Part shown: positions 36,318-45,959 of the stretch, piece after piece
Layout: the number at the start of each line of letters is the position of its first letter
Numbering within the stretch: position 1 is the first letter of the stretch
Assembly: GCA_029238255.1 (NCBI GenBank)
Contig: JAQWGK010000070.1
Location: 1-46,132, forward strand
Direction of reading: 5' to 3'
Length of the DNA stretch: 46,132 nt
Origin: Porticoccaceae bacterium
GTDB taxonomy: Bacteria; Pseudomonadota; Gammaproteobacteria; Pseudomonadales; Porticoccaceae
The notes under the pieces: generated by a model
What the model was told of the DNA's origin: nothing
What the model saw: only the letters and a program-made list of their open reading frames with translations
Database searches by the model: none
Made by a program: the position numbers and the translations under genes

Positions 36318-37259
36318 GTGAAAATTATTCTTATCAGCAATCGGGCCGAAAAAGCCCGCACCCTAACGCTCAATAGCTGGGCGAAAGGGCTGCTGTCTGT
36401 GTTGTTGCTGGGTATTCCAGTGGCCGCCGGAACCATGATGGGAGTAAAGATTGCCGATGGTCGCTGGGAGCTGTTATTTGAAAACAGCATCAACGAAATG
36501 CAGCATGAGATTGTCGTTCAGCAGTCCGAAGTCGACGCCGGACGTACTCAGGCCAATAACACCCTGACTGCCATGACCCTAAAACTGGCAGAAATGCGCG
36601 CCCGTCTGGTGCGCCTCGACGCTCTTGGGGAGCATCTGACGCAGATTGCCAGCCTTGAAGATGGCGAGTTTGATTTCTCTTCTACTCCCGGCCTCGGTGG
36701 TCCGAAAGAACCTTTGCTAGCCGAGCAAACGGACCATTTATCGGCCCAGAATCAACTGGCCGATATTTTTTCCAGTCTCGATCGTCAACTGGATAGTCGG
36801 GAATCACAGTTGCAGGTGCTCACCTCAATGATGTCTGACAGCAGACTTGAGCGAGAGCAGACCGTTGCTGGCAGGCCTGTCCTAAAAGGCTGGATGTCCT
36901 CAAAATACGGTATGCGTACCGACCCGTTCCACGGCGATCAGCGCTGGCACGGTGGTGTCGATTTTGCCGGTAAAGATGGCTCGGCCGTTATTGCCGTCGC
37001 CTCTGGTGTCGTCACATGGTCAGGCGAGCGCGGTGGTTATGGCAATCTGATCGAACTCAGTCACAGTGATGGCTTTGTCACCCGCTATGCACACAATAAG
37101 AAAAACCTTGTAGAAGTTGGCACTTTGGTTAAAAAAGGCCAGCAGATCGCCCGCATGGGAAGTTCAGGCCGTTCCACCGGCCCCCATGTTCATTTTGAAG
37201 TCTTCAAAAATGGTCGCACCGTCGACCCCGCAAGCTATATTCACAAAACCAACCGCTGA
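36318..37259 (+). CDS. M23 (LytM-domain) metallopeptidase, lpxC-secA neighbour
   Basis: A 313-residue envelope protein. A basic cytoplasmic start is followed by one membrane helix (about residues 18-40), a coiled-coil-like periplasmic region (about 45-195, with EMQHEIVVQQSEVDAGRTQ) and a C-terminal M23 endopeptidase domain. SKYGMRTDPFHGDQRWHGGVDFAG holds the first zinc ligands, RYAHN follows, and GPHVHFEVFKNGRTVDP holds the HxH motif. The metal ligands look complete, so it should cleave peptide cross-links of peptidoglycan rather than be an inactive activator of the EnvC type. The GTG start is eight bases after lpxC. It sits where enterobacteria have secM; Pseudomonas has an M23 gene in the same place. 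Confidence 0.9.
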   Translation: MKIILISNRAEKARTLTLNSWAKGLLSVLLLGIPVAAGTMMGVKIADGRWELLFENSINEMQHEIVVQQSEVDAGRTQANNTLTAMTLKLAEMRARLVRLDALGEHLTQIASLEDGEFDFSSTPGLGGPKEPLLAEQTDHLSAQNQLADIFSSLDRQLDSRESQLQVLTSMMSDSRLEREQTVAGRPVLKGWMSSKYGMRTDPFHGDQRWHGGVDFAGKDGSAVIAVASGVVTWSGERGGYGNLIELSHSDGFVTRYAHNKKNLVEVGTLVKKGQQIARMGSSGRSTGPHVHFEVFKNGRTVDPASYIHKTNR

Positions 37260-37283
37260 ATATTTCCTAGCCATACTCCTGAT

Positions 37284-37310
37284 ATGCTCTGAGCCTGTGT
37301 TTTAGAGCAT
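37284..37310 (+). terminator. Weak hairpin after M23 gene
   Basis: ATGCTCT (37284-37290) and AGAGCAT (37304-37310) form a 7-bp stem with a 13-base loop. The T-rich tail is short. The following bases to 37421 are AT-rich and contain TATAAAG-AAC-CTTTATA (37331-37347), a small inverted repeat. They probably include the secA promoter. No secM-like arrest peptide was found here. Confidence 0.3.
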
Positions 37311-37421
37311 CCTGTTATGTTAAATAGTGCTATAAAGAACCTTTATAAAGCTCTTAGAGAAAGCGCTACAACAAAACAGCAATAACCTTTAATTCTCGTT
37401 ATTTATTTATGGAAAAATGTA

Positions 37422-40223
37422 ATGTTTGCCAACCTGATTAAAAAAGTTTTCGGCACAAAAAATGATCGTGAAGTGCGTAAGCTTCAAAAACTGGTCAATA
37501 AGATCAATGAATTGGAAGCCGGTCTCAGTGAGCTAAACGACGCTGACCTAAAAGCTGAAACCGCTCGTCTGCGCCAACAGCTGGCCGCGGGCAAAACCCT
37601 TGATGAGTTGCTGCCGGAAGCCTTTGCCGTGGTTCGAGAGACCGCGCGCCGAGTTATGGGAATGCGCCATTTCGATGTACAGATGATCGGTGGTCTCACC
37701 CTGCATCAGGGCAAAATTGCCGAGATGCGTACCGGTGAAGGTAAAACCCTGGTGGCAACCCTAGCCGCCTATCTCAATGCCCTGCCTGAAGAAGGCGTTC
37801 ATGTTATTACCGTTAACGACTATCTCGCCCGCCGTGATGCACAGTGGATGGGGCCGCTCTACCGAGCACTGGGACTTTCGGTGGGTATTATTCAGTCCTA
37901 TCAGGGGCCGGATGCCGCCAACTCATTTTTGATCAGCGACTCCGACGAGCCGCAGCCCTGTAGCCGCCGCGAAGCCTATGCTGCAGATATCACCTATGGC
38001 ACCAACAATGAATTTGGCTTTGACTACCTGCGCGACAATATGGCTCTGCGCCTCAGCGATAAGTCTCAGCGCGGTCTGGCCTTTGCCATTATCGATGAGG
38101 TGGATTCGATTCTGATTGATGAAGCCAGAACACCGCTAGTTATCTCTGGCGCTGCACAGGACAGTTCGTCCCTCTACCGCAGTGTTAATAAATTGATTCA
38201 AAGCCTTGAAGCGGGTTCCAAAGAGGATGCTGAGGCGGGTTCAAAAGAGGGCACTGAAGACGCTACTCAGGAGCAGCTCGGCGACTTTACCGTCGACGAG
38301 AAAAGCCGTCAGGTAGAACTGACCGAAGAGGGCTTCCAGAAGATTGAAGATATCTTGATTAGTGAGGGCCTACTTCAGCCGGAAGAGAGCCTTTATCAGG
38401 CAACCAACCTCGGCTTGCTGCACCATGTTCACTCGGCACTGCGCGCCCACAACCTGTTTCAGAAAGATGTTGAATACATAGTTCAGGGCGGTCAGGCAGT
38501 CCTGATTGACGAGCACACCGGCAGAACCATGCCCGGTCGTCGTCTCTCAGAGGGACTGCATCAGGCCATTGAAGCTAAAGAGGGGCTCGAGATTCAGCAA
38601 GAGAGCCAGACACTGGCCTCAACCACCTTCCAGAATTACTTCCGTCTCTACGGCAAGCTCGCTGGTATGACCGGCACCGCCGATACTGAAGCCTTTGAAT
38701 TTCAGCAGATCTACGGTCTGCAGGTGATGGTTATTCCGACCAATGTTGAAGTAAAGCGCAAAGATCTCAACGATCTGGTATTCCTGACTCAGGAAGAAAA
38801 ATTTAATGCAGTGATTGAAGATATAGGTGAAATCACCGCTAAAGGCGCACCAGTACTGGTCGGCACAGCCTCGGTCGAAACATCCGAGCTACTCTCCAAT
38901 ATGCTCAAAAACGCCGGCATTAAACACAATGTTCTCAACGCTAAACAGCACGAGAAAGAAGCCAATATTATTGTTGAAGCCGGTCGACCCGGTGCGGTGA
39001 CCATCGCCACCAATATGGCCGGTCGTGGTACCGATATTGTTCTCGGCGGCAACTTCGAAGCAGAAATTAAAGTACTGAAAAACCCCAGTGAAAAACAGCT
39101 GGAAGACTTAAAAGCTGAATGGCAAGAGCGACAGAAAACCGTTCTCGAAGCGGGCGGACTGCATATTATCGCCACCGAACGCCATGAATCCCGCCGTATC
39201 GACAACCAGTTGCGCGGACGTTCTGGACGACAGGGCGACCCCGGTGTGTCACGTTTTTACCTGTCGTTGGAAGACCCGCTGATGCGTCTCTTCGCCTCCG
39301 ACCGCATGAAAAATATGATGCGCTCTATGGGTATGGAACAGGGTGAGTCCATAGAACATCGTATGGTTACCAATGCCATCGTCAAAGCCCAGCGCAAAGT
39401 CGAAGGCCGCAACTTTGATATTCGTAAACATCTGCTGGAATACGATGATGTCGCCAATGATCAGCGTCAGGTAGTCTACGAGCAGCGCAACTACCTGCTC
39501 GAAGATGAAGATATCTCAAATATTATTACCAGCGTTCGCGAAGACGTAGTCGCTCAGGCGATTGATAGCCATATCCCGCCAATGAGTCTTGAAGAACAGT
39601 GGGATATCGAAGGTCTGGAAAAAACACTGGCGACAGACTTTGCCGTGCAGTTACCGGTTGGCGCTTGGCTGGAAGAAGATAGCCGCCTCGACGAAGAGAC
39701 ATTGCGTCAGCGAATTACGCAACAGGTCCAGACTGATTACGACACTCGCTACGCCGATGTTGGCAAACAGATGCGCGAAGTAGAGCGTCAGATAATGCTG
39801 CAGGTACTCGACAATCAATGGAAAGATCATCTGGCCAATATGGACCAGCTGCGTCAGGGTATTGGACTGCGTGCCTACGCACAGAAGAACCCCAAGCAGG
39901 AATACAAGCGTGAATCTTTTGAGATGTTTGAAGACCTGCTGAACAATATTAAAATTGAAACCGTGCGCTTCCTAAGCCATATTCAAGTCGCCAGCGAAGA
40001 GGATATGAAAAAGCTGGAAGAGCAGCGTCGCCGTGAGCAGGAAGGTCGTGAATATCAACATGCCGCGACTGAAAGCCTGACTCAGGAAGGCTCAGCTGAG
40101 GGTGCTGCAGGCAAGCAACAACAGCAACAGCCACTGCAGCGTCAGGGACCCAAGGTCGGCCGCAATGACCCCTGTCCCTGTGGTTCAGGCAAGAAATATA
40201 AACAGTGCCACGGTAAGATTTAA
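37422..40223 (+). CDS. secA: Preprotein translocase ATPase SecA
   Basis: A 933-residue motor of the Sec pathway. MRTGEGKT (102-109) is the Walker A loop at the same residues as in E. coli, and [17 protein letters not shown] is the DEAD-type Walker B region. The preprotein cross-linking domain follows with [34 protein letters not shown] and [13 protein letters not shown] belong to the second nucleotide domain, and the helical scaffold follows. The C-terminal zinc tail [14 protein letters not shown] binds SecB and lipids. A 24-base direct repeat (38208-38255) gives [16 protein letters not shown] (residues 263-278), an acidic insertion in a variable loop of the first nucleotide domain. Confidence 0.98.
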   Translation: MFANLIKKVFGTKNDREVRKLQKLVNKINELEAGLSELNDADLKAETARLRQQLAAGKTLDELLPEAFAVVRETARRVMGMRHFDVQMIGGLTLHQGKIAEMRTGEGKTLVATLAAYLNALPEEGVHVITVNDYLARRDAQWMGPLYRALGLSVGIIQSYQGPDAANSFLISDSDEPQPCSRREAYAADITYGTNNEFGFDYLRDNMALRLSDKSQRGLAFAIIDEVDSILIDEARTPLVISGAAQDSSSLYRSVNKLIQSLEAGSKEDAEAGSKEGTEDATQEQLGDFTVDEKSRQVELTEEGFQKIEDILISEGLLQPEESLYQATNLGLLHHVHSALRAHNLFQKDVEYIVQGGQAVLIDEHTGRTMPGRRLSEGLHQAIEAKEGLEIQQESQTLASTTFQNYFRLYGKLAGMTGTADTEAFEFQQIYGLQVMVIPTNVEVKRKDLNDLVFLTQEEKFNAVIEDIGEITAKGAPVLVGTASVETSELLSNMLKNAGIKHNVLNAKQHEKEANIIVEAGRPGAVTIATNMAGRGTDIVLGGNFEAEIKVLKNPSEKQLEDLKAEWQERQKTVLEAGGLHIIATERHESRRIDNQLRGRSGRQGDPGVSRFYLSLEDPLMRLFASDRMKNMMRSMGMEQGESIEHRMVTNAIVKAQRKVEGRNFDIRKHLLEYDDVANDQRQVVYEQRNYLLEDEDISNIITSVREDVVAQAIDSHIPPMSLEEQWDIEGLEKTLATDFAVQLPVGAWLEEDSRLDEETLRQRITQQVQTDYDTRYADVGKQMREVERQIMLQVLDNQWKDHLANMDQLRQGIGLRAYAQKNPKQEYKRESFEMFEDLLNNIKIETVRFLSHIQVASEEDMKKLEEQRRREQEGREYQHAATESLTQEGSAEGAAGKQQQQQPLQRQGPKVGRNDPCPCGSGKKYKQCHGKI
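38208..38255 (+). repeat. 24-bp tandem duplication inside secA
   Basis: Two 24-base units start GAAGCGGGTTCCAAAGAGG and GAGGCGGGTTCAAAAGAGG and remain in frame. They encode EAGSKEDA and EAGSKEGT in a surface loop of SecA where E. coli has a different short acidic stretch. The copies differ at several bases, so the duplication is not recent. Confidence 0.8.
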
Positions 40224-40256
40224 CAGTAAAAATAGATTGAGTAATAAGGAACAGAC

Positions 40257-41471
40257 ATGGCAACAGGTAGCGGAATATTTCCACAGATGCATCCAGTCCC
40301 CGGCTTTAGGTTGGGAACTGCCTGCGCCGGTATAAAAACACCGGGACGCAAAGACCTTGTAGTGATGGAGCTCAGTGCATCAACCTCTGTAGCCGCAGTT
40401 TTTACTCAAAATGCCTTTTGCGCGGCACCGGTAACCGTTGCCAAGCAACATCTACAGTCTGGCGCACCGAGCTACTTATTAATCAATACCGGCAATGCTA
40501 ACGCAGGCACCGGCGAAATTGGCCTTGCGGATGCGCAACAGAGCTGTGAGGTTTTGGCCGAGCTAAAGTCTGTTACCGCGAATAAAATACTGCCGTTTTC
40601 CACCGGTGTTATTGGCGAACCCCTGCCGATGGAAAAGCTGCTGGGGGGCATTCCCCAAGCCGTTGAAGCCCTGAATGAAAATGGTTGGGCCGATGCTGCC
40701 GAAGGTATTTTAACCACCGATACCCGCCCCAAAGGCGCCAGCCTGCAGTTTAGTTTAGAGGGCAGCACCGATCTGTTGACCATTACCGGTATCACCAAAG
40801 GCTCCGGCATGATCAAGCCAAATATGGCCACCATGCTCGGCTTTGTTGCCACTGATGCACAGGTCGATCCAGAGCTACTGCACCGCGCGCTGCATCTGGT
40901 GACCAATAAATCCTTTAACCGCATCACCGTCGACAGTGATACCTCCACCAATGATGCGGTAGTACTGGCCGCCACTGGTGCCAGTGGGGTTGTGATTGAC
41001 GAGAGTAACTTCGATCAGTTTGTCGCCAATCTCGAGACAGTCTTTATTGAACTGGCCCAGTCAATTATTCGCGATGGTGAGGGAGCCAGTAAATTTGTCA
41101 GCGTAGTGGTAGATAGCGCAGTAGATTCAGCGGAAGCGGTAAAAGTTGCCTACTGTATTGCCGAGTCACCACTGGTTAAAACCGCACTGGCCGCCTCGGA
41201 TGCCAACTGGGGAAGAATTTTAGCCGCAGTGGGTCGCGCCGGTGTCGAGAACCTCGATGTCGACAAAGTATCTGTCAGCCTAAATCAGGTGTTAATTGTC
41301 GAGCAGGGTGGACGCGCTGCCAGTTATACCGAGCAAGCCGGCGAACAGGCCATGGCCCCGGAAGATATTACTATTCAGGTGTCTCTCAATCGCGGCACTG
41401 CGGTGGAGACCGTATGGACCACGGATCTGACCTATGAATATGTACGCATCAACGCTGAATACCGCACTTAA
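40257..41471 (+). CDS. argJ: Glutamate N-acetyltransferase / amino-acid acetyltransferase ArgJ
   Basis: A 404-residue self-cleaving enzyme of arginine synthesis that recycles the acetyl group from N-acetylornithine to glutamate. GFRLGTACAGIK opens the protein, LLINTGNANAGTG follows, and KGSGMIKPNMATMLGF contains the autoproteolysis site between Ala191 and Thr192, where Thr becomes the nucleophile of the beta chain. VNTS-type and DGEGASKFV motifs are also recognisable. Whether it is bifunctional (also using acetyl-CoA) cannot be read from sequence. An AAGGAAC ribosome site precedes it, 33 bases after secA. Confidence 0.96.
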   Translation: MATGSGIFPQMHPVPGFRLGTACAGIKTPGRKDLVVMELSASTSVAAVFTQNAFCAAPVTVAKQHLQSGAPSYLLINTGNANAGTGEIGLADAQQSCEVLAELKSVTANKILPFSTGVIGEPLPMEKLLGGIPQAVEALNENGWADAAEGILTTDTRPKGASLQFSLEGSTDLLTITGITKGSGMIKPNMATMLGFVATDAQVDPELLHRALHLVTNKSFNRITVDSDTSTNDAVVLAATGASGVVIDESNFDQFVANLETVFIELAQSIIRDGEGASKFVSVVVDSAVDSAEAVKVAYCIAESPLVKTALAASDANWGRILAAVGRAGVENLDVDKVSVSLNQVLIVEQGGRAASYTEQAGEQAMAPEDITIQVSLNRGTAVETVWTTDLTYEYVRINAEYRT

Positions 41472-41497
41472 TTCCATAGACTGAAACAGGCATTGAG

Positions 41498-41920
41498 ATG
41501 AAACGTATTCATGTAGTTGCCGCAGTTATAGTCAATGGCGCTAAACAGCAAATCTTTATCTCCCGCCGCGCTGATCATCTGCATCAGGGTGGTTTCTGGG
41601 AGTTTCCCGGCGGCAAAGTTGAAGCGGGCGAAAGTCCCGAGGCAGCTTTGGCTCGAGAACTATTTGAAGAGTTGGATATCCGTGTTGAAGCGGCCAAACC
41701 CTATATGCAGGTCGAGCACGATTATCCGGACAAGCAGGTTTTTCTCGATATCTGGCAGGTAAACCGTTTTACTGGTACCGCACATGGTAAGGAAGGTCAG
41801 GAATGTCGCTGGGTGGGTTTGCAGGAATTGCTAACCGAAAAACCTGAGCGACTCTTTCATTTTCCGGCGGCCAATCAGCCTATTCTGGAGCGGCTCGCCA
41901 AAACTGGTATCAGTGGTTAA
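41498..41920 (+). CDS. mutT: Nudix hydrolase, MutT (8-oxo-dGTP pyrophosphatase)
   Basis: A 140-residue nudix protein that likely removes 8-oxo-dGTP from the nucleotide pool. The nudix box begins GGKVEAGESPEAALARELFE and ends ELDI. It has all catalytic Glu residues, and Asp replaces the usual Gly near the end. KRIHVVAAVIVNGAKQQIFISRR is the typical MutT first strand pair. It lies 26 bases after argJ, a neighbourhood (secA-argJ-mutT-yacG-coaE-pilD) conserved in Pseudomonas-like genomes. It is convergent with yacG. Confidence 0.9.
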   Translation: MKRIHVVAAVIVNGAKQQIFISRRADHLHQGGFWEFPGGKVEAGESPEAALARELFEELDIRVEAAKPYMQVEHDYPDKQVFLDIWQVNRFTGTAHGKEGQECRWVGLQELLTEKPERLFHFPAANQPILERLAKTGISG

Positions 41921-41934
41921 AGCTATTTCTCTAA

Positions 41935-41955
41935 AAGCTATTTTTCCAATAGCTT
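41935..41955. terminator. Small hairpin at the mutT-yacG convergence
   Basis: AAGCTATT (41935-41942) and AATAGCTT (41948-41955) form an 8-bp stem with a TTTCC loop. The hairpin overlaps the last yacG codons, and an additional AAAGCTATTT copy lies just upstream. It could be a weak two-way stop for the convergent genes. Confidence 0.35.
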
Positions 41956-42180
41956 AGGATCAATAAGCCCCGCCTCTAATAACTCAGCACCCAGCTGTTC
42001 TGGATCCATTAGCTCTGGGTCCAAAATCGCAGAGCCCTTAATCGCAAAGCTCTCCTGAGCCCAGCCACCAAAATCTATCTGTTTGCAGCGGTCGCTGCAG
42101 AACGGGCGGAAGGGAAATTTATCATTCCACTGTACCTTGGTTTTGCAGGTTGGACAGTCAACTGTGGTTACGCCGGTCAT
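41938..42180 (-). CDS. yacG: DNA gyrase inhibitor YacG (zinc-binding)
   Basis: An 80-residue protein with a rubredoxin-like zinc knuckle. Cys9-x2-Cys12 (CPTC) and Cys28-x3-Cys32 (FCSDRCKQIDFGGW) match the YacG family, which binds GyrB and inhibits gyrase in E. coli. The acidic C-terminal tail (residues about 45-80, LDPELMDPEQLGAELLEAGLIDPKLL) is longer than the E. coli tail and contains repeated DPEL-like phrases. The TAG stop is at 41938-41940. It lies 38 bases after coaE. Confidence 0.93.
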   Translation of the reverse strand: MTGVTTVDCPTCKTKVQWNDKFPFRPFCSDRCKQIDFGGWAQESFAIKGSAILDPELMDPEQLGAELLEAGLIDPKLLEK

Positions 42181-42218
42181 GGTAAATATCCGTAATTTTA
42201 ATCTGTTATCTACATTCT

Positions 42219-42884
42219 CTACTGAGAGTCTTTGGTTCTTGCCAGGCTTAAAAACTCGTCGTGCAATGCCGCCACTCTAGCGGCCACAGTCTCCAGAGGT
42301 TGGGTGTTATCAAATACCCAGTCAGCCCGAGATAGTTTTTCTTCGCGAGGCATCTGCGCTGCGATTATACGTTTAATTTGCTCTGATTGGTTGTTATCCC
42401 GAACACTGGCCCGCTCAATTTGTTGTGCCACCGGCAGATCCACCAGTAACACCGTATCTACCAGTTGATGCTGATCAGTCTCATAGAGCAGCGGTGACTC
42501 CAGAATCACATAGGGGCCTGCGGCCCTGTGTAACTGCTCGACAATCCACTGGCGTATCAATGGATGGAGCAGAGATTCCAGCCAGTTTTTTTGTGTGGGA
42601 TCAGAAAAGATAATAGTGCGCAGTGCCGCGCGATCTAGACTGCCATCCCCTTGGATAATCTCTGAACCAAACTGCTCGGCGATACTTTTTAGCGCCGGCA
42701 TGCCCGGTTCAACAACAGCTCGAGAGGCGCGGTCGGCATCCACCGTTGTAATACCCAACTGGCGAAATGCCTCGGCAACCGTGCTTTTACCCGTGCCGAT
42801 GCCGCCGGTTAAACCAACGATAAAAGAATCTGACTGCAGTGAGTTATTCAATAGACGGCGCTCTGGTGCTAATGCACGGATCAA
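42219..42884 (-). CDS. coaE: Dephospho-CoA kinase CoaE
   Basis: A 221-residue kinase for the last step of coenzyme A synthesis. VGLTGGIGTGKSTVAEAF is the P-loop. DADRASRAVVEPG is the conserved Asp motif, and LLHPLIRQW and ESPLLYET follow. The start is unclear. The frame has no ATG; TTG at 42884 or TTG at 42851 are possible, leaving 10-20 residues before the first strand. Neither has a strong ribosome site. It lies 20 bases after pilD in the pilB-pilC-pilD-coaE-yacG order. Confidence 0.95.
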   Translation of the reverse strand: MIRALAPERRLLNNSLQSDSFIVGLTGGIGTGKSTVAEAFRQLGITTVDADRASRAVVEPGMPALKSIAEQFGSEIIQGDGSLDRAALRTIIFSDPTQKNWLESLLHPLIRQWIVEQLHRAAGPYVILESPLLYETDQHQLVDTVLLVDLPVAQQIERASVRDNNQSEQIKRIIAAQMPREEKLSRADWVFDNTQPLETVAARVAALHDEFLSLARTKDSQ

Positions 42885-42904
42885 GTGGTCGATTTAGGTG
42901 CGGC

Positions 42905-43765
42905 TTAAAAACCAAACAGACCCAAATAATTGTCCAGAATCTTATCACCCCAGATTAATGCAATCCAACCGGCCATCGCCAGAAAGGGCCCAAAGGCGAT
43001 TGGAGCCTGTCGGTCTTTGGATTTTACGATCACGCCAACGATACCTACCAGCGCGCCAACAAAGGTTGAGAGAATAATAATCAGTGGCAGCATCTGCCAG
43101 CCCATCCAGGCTCCCAGTGCGGCTAGCAGTTTAAAATCACCGTAACCCATGCCCTCTTTGCCAGTGACCAACTTAAATATCCAGAATACCGACCACAGGG
43201 ATAGATAACCGGCCAGAGCACCAATAACCGCCTCGTTGATTGGCACAAAGGTAGCACTCAGGTTGGCAAAAAGCCCGACCCATAAAAGCGGCAGAGTAAT
43301 CTGATCGGGCAGCAGCTGCTCATGGTAATCAATACCGGTCAGTGCAATTAGCACCCAGGTAAATAGCAGACAGTAGGCGGTCATTAATGACAGACCAAAT
43401 TGATAGACAATAAAGGCCGTCGCCAGTCCGCAGAGCAGTTCTATCAGAGGGTATTGGATTGAAATAGCTGTTGAGCAGGCGGTGCATTTACCGCGCAAAA
43501 ACACATAGCTAATAACCGGGATATTGTGCCAGGGCTTAATGGGAACACCACAGGAGGGGCAGCGTGAAGCAGGTGCCGCCAGGGTTATATTCTCTGCTGC
43601 TTCCGATGGCAGACCCAGAAAGTCCTCTGACTCGCGGCGCCAGTTATTTTTTAGCTGCTCGGGAAATCGCAGAATAACCACATTGAGAAAGCTGCCGATA
43701 ATCAGACCAAAGGGCAGGGCAGCCAGTGCCAGAGCGAAGGGTGATAAGCCGGTATCTAAAAGCAT
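42905..43765 (-). CDS. pilD: Type IV prepilin peptidase/methyltransferase PilD
   Basis: A 286-residue polytopic inner-membrane aspartic protease that cleaves type IV pilin and type II pseudopilin leaders and N-methylates the new end. GLIIGSFLNVVILR opens the protein. The cytoplasmic zinc loop carries CPSC (about 69-72) and CTAC. The catalytic aspartates are in TGIDYHEQLLPDQITLP and GMGYGDFKLLAALGAW (GxGD motif). It ends soon after the last helix, as in other PilD proteins. It lies 68 bases after pilC. Confidence 0.96.
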   Translation of the reverse strand: MLLDTGLSPFALALAALPFGLIIGSFLNVVILRFPEQLKNNWRRESEDFLGLPSEAAENITLAAPASRCPSCGVPIKPWHNIPVISYVFLRGKCTACSTAISIQYPLIELLCGLATAFIVYQFGLSLMTAYCLLFTWVLIALTGIDYHEQLLPDQITLPLLWVGLFANLSATFVPINEAVIGALAGYLSLWSVFWIFKLVTGKEGMGYGDFKLLAALGAWMGWQMLPLIIILSTFVGALVGIVGVIVKSKDRQAPIAFGPFLAMAGWIALIWGDKILDNYLGLFGF

Positions 43766-43833
43766 AGGTGATTCACAGATAAGTCATTAGTCGTTTCGGC
43801 ACTGGTTTGACCGGCACCGGTTATTAAAAGGTA

Positions 43834-45048
43834 TTAAACCACATTACCCAACTGGAATATCGGCAGATACATCGCAATCAACAGGCCACCAACCAACACA
43901 CCCAGTACCGCCATAATCATCGGCTCCAAAAGGCTAGTCAAATTATCCACCGAGTTATCTACCAGCTCCTCATAGTGAGTGGCAGCCTTTTCCAGCATCT
44001 CATCCAATGCGCCGGACTCTTCACCAATCGCCGCCATCTGCTGTAAGAGTATAGGAAACATTCCACTCGACTTAATGGCCTGCTGCAACTGAATACCCGT
44101 AGTCACATCATCGCGAACCTGCAATATCGCATCGTGGTAGAGCGCGTTGCCGGCAGCGCCCGCCACAGATTCAAGGGCATCCACTATAGGCACACCGGCG
44201 GAAAAGGTTGTTGCCAGGGTGCGAGCGAAGCGCGCTACCACTGCGTTGTAGACAATACCGCCGACAATCGGCACCTTGAGTGTGTATTTATCCACTGCGT
44301 AGGCAAACTTTGGCGATCTAAAGCGCGCCTCTTTAAAGGCATAGATGGCGATGGCGATAATCACCAGAATCGCCATCCAGGAATTTTGCAGAGCCTCAGA
44401 TAAACCCAGAACAAAAAGGGTAAAGGCCGGTAAGTCCGCACCAAAACTACTAAAAGTCTCCGCAAAAACCGGCACTACTTTAATTAACAGAATAGCCGTA
44501 ACAATAATGGCCACCACCATAACCGCAACAGGGTAGGTCATGGCTTTTTTGATTTTTGCTTTTAGCTGTTCAGTCTTCTCTTTATAGGTCGCCACCCGAT
44601 CAAGCATGGTTTCCAGAGCACCGGCAGTTTCACCGGAATCCACCAGACTGCAAAATAGATCATCAAAGTTTCGCGGGCTCTTGCGCAGTGCATTGGCAAA
44701 ACCGCCACCGGCGGCCACATCATCGCGAATCTGAAAAATCAGTTCTTTCATGGTTTCATTTTCGACACCGTCGGCAACAATATCAAAGGATTGCACCAGC
44801 GGAACACCAGCCTTCATCATGGTGGCCAACTGTCGGGTGAACAGGGCAATATCTGCGGGGGTGATTTTTTTCCTGCGGCTAAACAGTGGCTTGGGTTTCT
44901 TCTTCACCGAGGTGGAAATAATCCCCTGTTTGCGCAACTGACCCTTGGCCAGTGATAAATTGTCCGCGCGCAACTCGCCCTCAATTTTTTCACCTTTGCG
45001 ATTTTTTCCCTTGTAGACAAATAACTGAGTGTCGGCCACTGTCGCCAT
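43834..45048 (-). CDS. pilC: Type IV pilus inner-membrane platform protein PilC
   Basis: A 404-residue GspF-type platform protein. It has a short cytoplasmic N-terminus with FVYKGKNRKGEKIEGE, then two homologous T2SSF domains. The first has ALFTRQLATMMKAGVPLVQSFDI and the second RFARTLATTFSAGVPIVDALE. Three membrane helices lie at about 168-190, 215-235 and 375-397. The second domain ends in the MIAVLGVLVGGLLIAMYLPIF-like last helix (here LEPMIMAVLGVLVGG). It couples the PilB motor to pilin assembly. It lies 53 bases after pilB. Confidence 0.96.
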   Translation of the reverse strand: MATVADTQLFVYKGKNRKGEKIEGELRADNLSLAKGQLRKQGIISTSVKKKPKPLFSRRKKITPADIALFTRQLATMMKAGVPLVQSFDIVADGVENETMKELIFQIRDDVAAGGGFANALRKSPRNFDDLFCSLVDSGETAGALETMLDRVATYKEKTEQLKAKIKKAMTYPVAVMVVAIIVTAILLIKVVPVFAETFSSFGADLPAFTLFVLGLSEALQNSWMAILVIIAIAIYAFKEARFRSPKFAYAVDKYTLKVPIVGGIVYNAVVARFARTLATTFSAGVPIVDALESVAGAAGNALYHDAILQVRDDVTTGIQLQQAIKSSGMFPILLQQMAAIGEESGALDEMLEKAATHYEELVDNSVDNLTSLLEPMIMAVLGVLVGGLLIAMYLPIFQLGNVV

Positions 45049-45101
45049 AGTATCTTCCTTCCTTTAATCCTGACTGGTTATCACCAGCCCACGTTTAAAC
45101 C

Positions 45102-45959
45102 TTAGTCTTTGGTAATTCGATTGGCTTCTTCAATACTAATTAGACCAAGTGCGGCTTTACGTAAAGCCGATACCCGCAGAGGTCTAAACCCTTCCTTAAG
45201 TGCAGCGTCGAGAATATCCAGAGAACTACCGCCTTCCATAATAATTCGCGATACTGCCGGGGTGATCTTTAGGGTCTCGTAAACACCCACTCGGCCCTTG
45301 TAGCCGTTGGTACAGGCCGCGCAACCCACCGGCTTGTAGACAGTGATCTCCTCGCGGGGAATCCCTATAGCATCAAAGCCCTCTTCCGTAAGCACATTGT
45401 CGGGAATATCCTCAAAGGGCTCACGGCACTGCTGGCAGAGCTTGCGACCCAGACGCTGGGCAATAATCAGATTTACCGAGGTGGCCACATTAAATGAGGG
45501 AACCCCCATATTTAACAGGCGGGTCAAAGTTTCCGGAGCACTGTTAGTGTGCAGGGTAGAAAGTACCAGGTGACCAGTCTGTGCCGCTTTAATAGAAATC
45601 TCAGCAGTTTCCAGATCACGTATCTCACCCACCATCACTACATCGGGATCCTGACGCAAAAAAGAGCGCAGCGCCTCGGCAAAGGTAAGACCCACACGCA
45701 TATTAATCTGGGTCTGATTAATACCTTCCATATTGATTTCAATGGGATCTTCCGCCGTAGAAATATTGCGTTCGGGAGTGTTAAGAATATTGAGGCCGGT
45801 ATAGAGAGAGACAGTTTTACCACTACCGGTTGGGCCGGTGACCAAAATCATGCCCTGAGGACGGGCCAGTGCCTCCATGTAGAATTCTTTCTGATCCTCC
45901 TCATAACCCAGCGCATCAATACCCATCTTGGCACTGCTGGGATCGAGAATACGCAGCAC
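45102..45959 (-). CDS. pilB: Type IV pilus assembly ATPase PilB, C-terminal part
   Basis: The C-terminal 285 residues of the hexameric ATPase that drives pilus extension. [18 protein letters not shown] is the Walker A region, and [17 protein letters not shown] the Asp box. [20 protein letters not shown] is Walker [18 protein letters not shown] the His box, and CQQC with CAAC the zinc-binding four-cysteine motif. The last residues [13 protein letters not shown] match the family's end. The apparent GTG start at 45959 is not a real start. The upstream coding sequence continues in another frame (next entry), so this is the rear part of a disrupted or mis-sequenced pilB. Confidence 0.93.
   Translation of the reverse strand: MLRILDPSSAKMGIDALGYEEDQKEFYMEALARPQGMILVTGPTGSGKTVSLYTGLNILNTPERNISTAEDPIEINMEGINQTQINMRVGLTFAEALRSFLRQDPDVVMVGEIRDLETAEISIKAAQTGHLVLSTLHTNSAPETLTRLLNMGVPSFNVATSVNLIIAQRLGRKLCQQCREPFEDIPDNVLTEEGFDAIGIPREEITVYKPVGCAACTNGYKGRVGVYETLKITPAVSRIIMEGGSSLDILDAALKEGFRPLRVSALRKAALGLISIEEANRITKD

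Noticed and set aside
37260-37421. secM-like arrest peptide before secA
   Set aside because: No ORF with a signal sequence and a C-terminal arrest motif is visible in this gap.
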